Part shown: positions 61,697 to 64,000 of the stretch, piece by piece
Numbering within the stretch: the stretch's first letter is position 1
Layout of the letters: each line of letters starts with the position of its first letter
Source of the DNA: Parafrankia irregularis
Lineage (GTDB): Bacteria > Actinomycetota > Actinomycetes > Frankiales > Frankiaceae
Direction: 5' to 3'
Length of the DNA: 64,000 bases
Assembly (NCBI RefSeq): GCF_001536285.1
Contig: NZ_FAOZ01000009.1
Location: forward strand, 62,001-126,000
Translations under genes and position numbers: made by a program
Notes under the pieces: model-generated
Database searches by the model: none
The model's input: only the letters and a program-made list of their open reading frames with translations
Told to the model about the DNA's origin: nothing

Positions 61697-62282
61697 GAGG
61701 ATCAACTCAAGGCGGCGGCCACAGGCCACGGAAATCGGCGAGTCGACCCGGCGCATCTCCGAGCTGGTCTCCGCCGTCCGGTCCTACTCCCATCTCGACC
61801 AGGCGTCCATGCAGAACGTCGACGTCAGCCAGGGCCTGGAGAGCACCCTGGTGATGCTGCGGCACAAGATGCCGGCACGGGTGCGGGTGGAGCGGCGGTA
61901 CGGGGCCGACGTCCCCACCATCGACGCCCACGCCGGCGAGCTCAACCAGGTGTGGACCAACCTCATCGACAACGCGGTCGACGCGATGAACGGCGCCGGT
62001 ACGCTGCGCCTGACCACCTCGCACGATGACACCGGTGCCGGTAGTGGCGCGGTGATCGTCGAGATCGGCGACGACGGGCCCGGGATGCCGCCGGAGGTCG
62101 CCGCCCGTGCCTTCGAGGCCTTCTTCACGACCAAGGACGTCGGCAAGGGCACCGGTCTCGGCCTCGACATCGCGCGGCGTATCGTCGTCGAACGCCACTG
62201 CGGCACGATCACGATCGAGTCGAAGCCCGGCGACACCGTGATCAGGGTCCGCCTGCCCCTGCGCCAGCCCTCCGCCGGCTGA
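61697..62282 (+). pseudogene. Truncated histidine kinase, ATPase domain only
   Basis: From about 61725 the sequence matches the C-terminus of a sensor kinase: RRISELVSAVRSYSHLDQAS, ELNQVWTNLIDNAVDAMNGA (N box), GDDGPGMPPE and FEAFFTTKDVGKGTGLGLDI. The sensor region and phosphoacceptor His are missing, and homology starts abruptly beside the promoter of the divergent hydrolase gene. An ATG at 61697 could still express a 194-aa ATPase fragment. More likely it is a relic of a longer kinase. Confidence 0.75.
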
Positions 62283-62372
62283 GAGCATGCTGCCGGCCGC
62301 CAGCCTTCTGCCGGTTGACAGCGGCACGCCGAGGCGACGGACCCGCCGACGGCAGCAGCCGAGAGGGGTTTC

Positions 62373-62843
62373 ATGGCCGGCCTGGAGATCTTCACCGACG
62401 GGGCCTGCAGCGGCAACCCCGGCCCGGGCGGCTGGGGTGCCGTGCTGCGCTACGGGGCACACGAGAAGACGCTGTACGGCGGTGAGGCCGCCGACACCAC
62501 GAACAACCGGATGGAGCTGCTCGCCGCCATCAGGGCGTTGGAGGCACTCACCCGCCCGTCCACGGTGCGCCTGCACACCGACAGCCAGTACCTGCGCAAC
62601 GGCGTCAGCGGATGGCTGCCGCGCTGGAAACGCAACGGGTGGCTGACCGCCGACAAGAAACCGGTCAAGAACGCCGACCTCTGGCAGCAGCTGGACGTCC
62701 TGGCCGGCCGGCACACCATCGAATGGCTCTGGGTGAAAGGGCACGCTGGGCATCCCGACAACGAGCGCGCCGACCGGCTCGCGAACCGCGGGATGAAGGA
62801 GGCCCGAACGCCCACGAAGCGTTCCGGTGTTACCTCGGGCTGA
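62373..62843 (+). CDS. rnhA: Ribonuclease HI
   Basis: Cuts RNA in RNA-DNA hybrids; 156 aa, cytoplasmic. The four catalytic acids are present: Asp9 in [15 protein letters not shown], Glu48 in [10 protein letters not shown], Asp70 in HTDSQY and Asp134 in ERADRLA; His124 in VKGHAGH supports catalysis. The Trp-rich basic handle ([20 protein letters not shown]) is present. ATG start at 62373 with GAGAGGGG upstream. Confidence 0.95.
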   Translation: MAGLEIFTDGACSGNPGPGGWGAVLRYGAHEKTLYGGEAADTTNNRMELLAAIRALEALTRPSTVRLHTDSQYLRNGVSGWLPRWKRNGWLTADKKPVKNADLWQQLDVLAGRHTIEWLWVKGHAGHPDNERADRLANRGMKEARTPTKRSGVTSG

Positions 62844-62908
62844 TCCACTCCGTCCAGATCGTGGCGGCGTGGCGGCAGTGCCGGGGCGATGAAGGGGACG
62901 GTGGGTCG

Positions 62909-63838
62909 GTGGCTGGGCTGGAGCAGTTGGCGGAGCGGTTCGGCGAGCAACGGCCGTACCTGCGGTCGGTCGCGTACCGCCTGCTCGGCTCGTGGGACGA
63001 CGCGGACGACGCGGTGCAGGAATGCTGGGTCCGGCTGAGCCGATCCGACGTCGGCGAGGTGCTGAACCTGCGGGCCTGGCTCACCACCGTCACCAGCCGG
63101 ATCTGCCTGGACATGCTGCGGGCCCGGGCAAGCCGGCAGGAGCAGTCCCTCGATGGCGATGTGCCGCTGGACGTGCACCTGCCCGATCCGGTTGTCGCCC
63201 CGGCCACGGGCGCCGACCCCGAACACGAGGCACTGCTCGCCGACGCGGTCGGGCTCGCCCTGGACGTCGTCCTCGGGACGCTCAGCCCGCCCGAGCGGAT
63301 CGTCTACGTCCTGCACGACCTGTTCGCGGTCCCGATGGCCGACATCGCCGTGATCCTCGGCCGGACACCGGCGGCCACCAAACAGCTCGCGAGCCGCGCC
63401 CGCCAACGGGTCCAGGGCAACGCCCTCGGCGGCGTCCGCGCGAGGCAGCCGGCAACGGCGCCGGACCGGACCGCTGACCACGCGGTGGTCCAGGCGTTCT
63501 TCGCGGCCGCCCGCGCCGGCGACTTCGAGGGCCTGCTCGGCCTGCTGGCCCCGGAGGTCATCATGCGCGCCGACGGAGGCCCGAGCCGGCCGTCCGTCAC
63601 CGCGGTGGTGCGGGGTGCCGCGGCGGTCACCCGCCGAGCGCTGATGTTCGCCCGGCCGGACGCAGCCGTCCACCCGGTGCTGGTCGACGGTGAAACGGGT
63701 GTCGTCGTGACCGTCGCCGGGACGCCCGTGTCGGTCATGGGCTTCGCCGTACGTGCCGGCACCGTCGTCGCGATCGACGTGCTGGCCGACCCAGCCCGTC
63801 TCGAGCGCCTGCGCCTACCGGACCTGCCTGTGACGTAG
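62909..63838 (+). CDS. ECF41-type RNA polymerase sigma factor (SigJ-like)
   Basis: A 309-aa sigma factor. Region 2: RPYLRSVAYRLLGSWDDADD and AVQECWVRL; region 4: LSPPERIVYVLHDLFAVPMA with the HTH DIAVILGRTPAATKQLASRA. A C-terminal SnoaL-like domain follows (VVQAFFAAARAGDFEGLLGL to the end), the regulatory extension that marks ECF41. No anti-sigma gene follows, as usual for this group. The GTG at 62909 is the best start; it lies 65 bp after rnhA. Confidence 0.9.
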   Translation: MAGLEQLAERFGEQRPYLRSVAYRLLGSWDDADDAVQECWVRLSRSDVGEVLNLRAWLTTVTSRICLDMLRARASRQEQSLDGDVPLDVHLPDPVVAPATGADPEHEALLADAVGLALDVVLGTLSPPERIVYVLHDLFAVPMADIAVILGRTPAATKQLASRARQRVQGNALGGVRARQPATAPDRTADHAVVQAFFAAARAGDFEGLLGLLAPEVIMRADGGPSRPSVTAVVRGAAAVTRRALMFARPDAAVHPVLVDGETGVVVTVAGTPVSVMGFAVRAGTVVAIDVLADPARLERLRLPDLPVT

Positions 63839-63844
63839 GCGTCT

Positions 63845-63914
63845 GTGCCGTGCTGTGCCGTGCTGTGCCGTGCCGTGCCGTGCTGTGCTGTGCTGTGCCG
63901 TGCCGTGCCGTGCC
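63845..63914. repeat. Pentanucleotide microsatellite after the sigma factor gene
   Basis: Fourteen consecutive 5-bp units, each GTGCC or GTGCT, follow the sigJ stop, then a short GGGGC run. No coding role is evident. Such a run is likely to vary in length by slippage. Confidence 0.9.
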
Positions 63915-63926
63915 GGGCGGGGCGGG

Positions 63927-63954
63927 GCGGGGCGGTTCGGCGGAACCGCCCCGC
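63927..63954. terminator. Perfect 12-bp hairpin after the sigma factor gene
   Basis: GCGGGGCGGTTC pairs exactly with GAACCGCCCCGC around a GGCG tetraloop, 90 bp past the stop. It probably terminates the rnhA-sigJ direction. No further gene is visible to the window end. Confidence 0.65.
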
Positions 63955-64000
63955 ACCGGCGACCACCACCTGATCTGGTCAGCTCCAGGAGGTGCCCGCG

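Noticed and set aside
63839-64000. Possible CRISPR-like array in the terminal repeats
   Set aside because: The units are 5 bp with no spacers; it is a microsatellite.
1-64000. tRNA, rRNA, CRISPR, prophage or complete insertion sequence
   Set aside because: None was recognised by eye. I found no transposase or integrase gene and no cloverleaf-like stretch, though a covariance search would be needed to exclude a tRNA.

Overview
The window is very GC-rich, with many GTG starts, tightly overlapping genes, F420-type oxidoreductases and an ECF41 sigma factor. This points to a filamentous actinobacterium. The gene content looks most like Frankia, but that is a judgement from gene content and was not checked against a database.

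Layout. (1) 1-11.8 kb is a cobalamin/corrinoid block. It holds cobJ and cobF tail to tail, then two complete FecCD/BtuCD-type ABC importers on opposite strands, each behind a cobalamin riboswitch. Between them lie a decayed partial copy of the first importer and an ArsR-type regulator. (2) 11.7-16.3 kb has a SWIM zinc-finger gene coupled to an SNF2 helicase gene that is split by a G7 homopolymer frameshift, then a relic of prpB. (3) 16.3-18.8 kb has a small membrane protein and a PepSY membrane protein. (4) 18.9-23.0 kb has peptide deformylase, a Fur-family regulator, a methyltransferase, tsaD and a larC-like gene. Three near-identical 15-bp operators (TGCRA-N5-TYGCA) lie in their promoters, which suggests a compact metal (nickel/zinc) regulon. 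(5) 23.0-25.5 kb has prpB and prpD of the methylcitrate cycle. (6) 25.8-36 kb is accessory: a membrane protein with a degenerate M48 motif, an FAD dehydrogenase, epoxide hydrolase, a secreted SGNH hydrolase, TetR plus methyltransferase, and an unrecognised 461-aa protein. (7) 36.1-42.2 kb has two SSS (acetate-type) symporters, each coupled to a small membrane partner, and a LytTR response regulator. A pair of AlgR-like boxes 21 bp apart precedes the first symporter operon. (8) 42.5-44.3 kb has a nitroreductase and an LLM oxidoreductase. (9) 44.5-53.0 kb is a complete type II Wadjet (JetABCD) anti-plasmid defence operon. It lies between the LytTR regulator and its likely LytS-type kinase, and a fragment of that kinase gene sits at its left edge. 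(10) 54.1-64 kb has carbonic anhydrase, a Ser/Thr kinase fused to an extracellular PstS domain, an HTH/Cys-rich regulator fused in frame to a flavohaemoglobin with its own internal start, an alpha/beta-hydrolase-like lipoprotein, a truncated histidine kinase, RNase HI and SigJ.

A recurring theme is gene relics. Short pieces of the permease/ATPase, prpB, the LytS kinase and the hydrolase gene occur away from their intact copies in this same window, and one histidine kinase survives only as its C-terminus. The strongest candidates for new biology are the shared-operator metal regulon (19.4-23.0 kb), the regulator-flavohaemoglobin fusion (57.3-59.5 kb), the kinase-PstS fusion (55.1-57.3 kb) and the LytTR symporter circuit interrupted by Wadjet.
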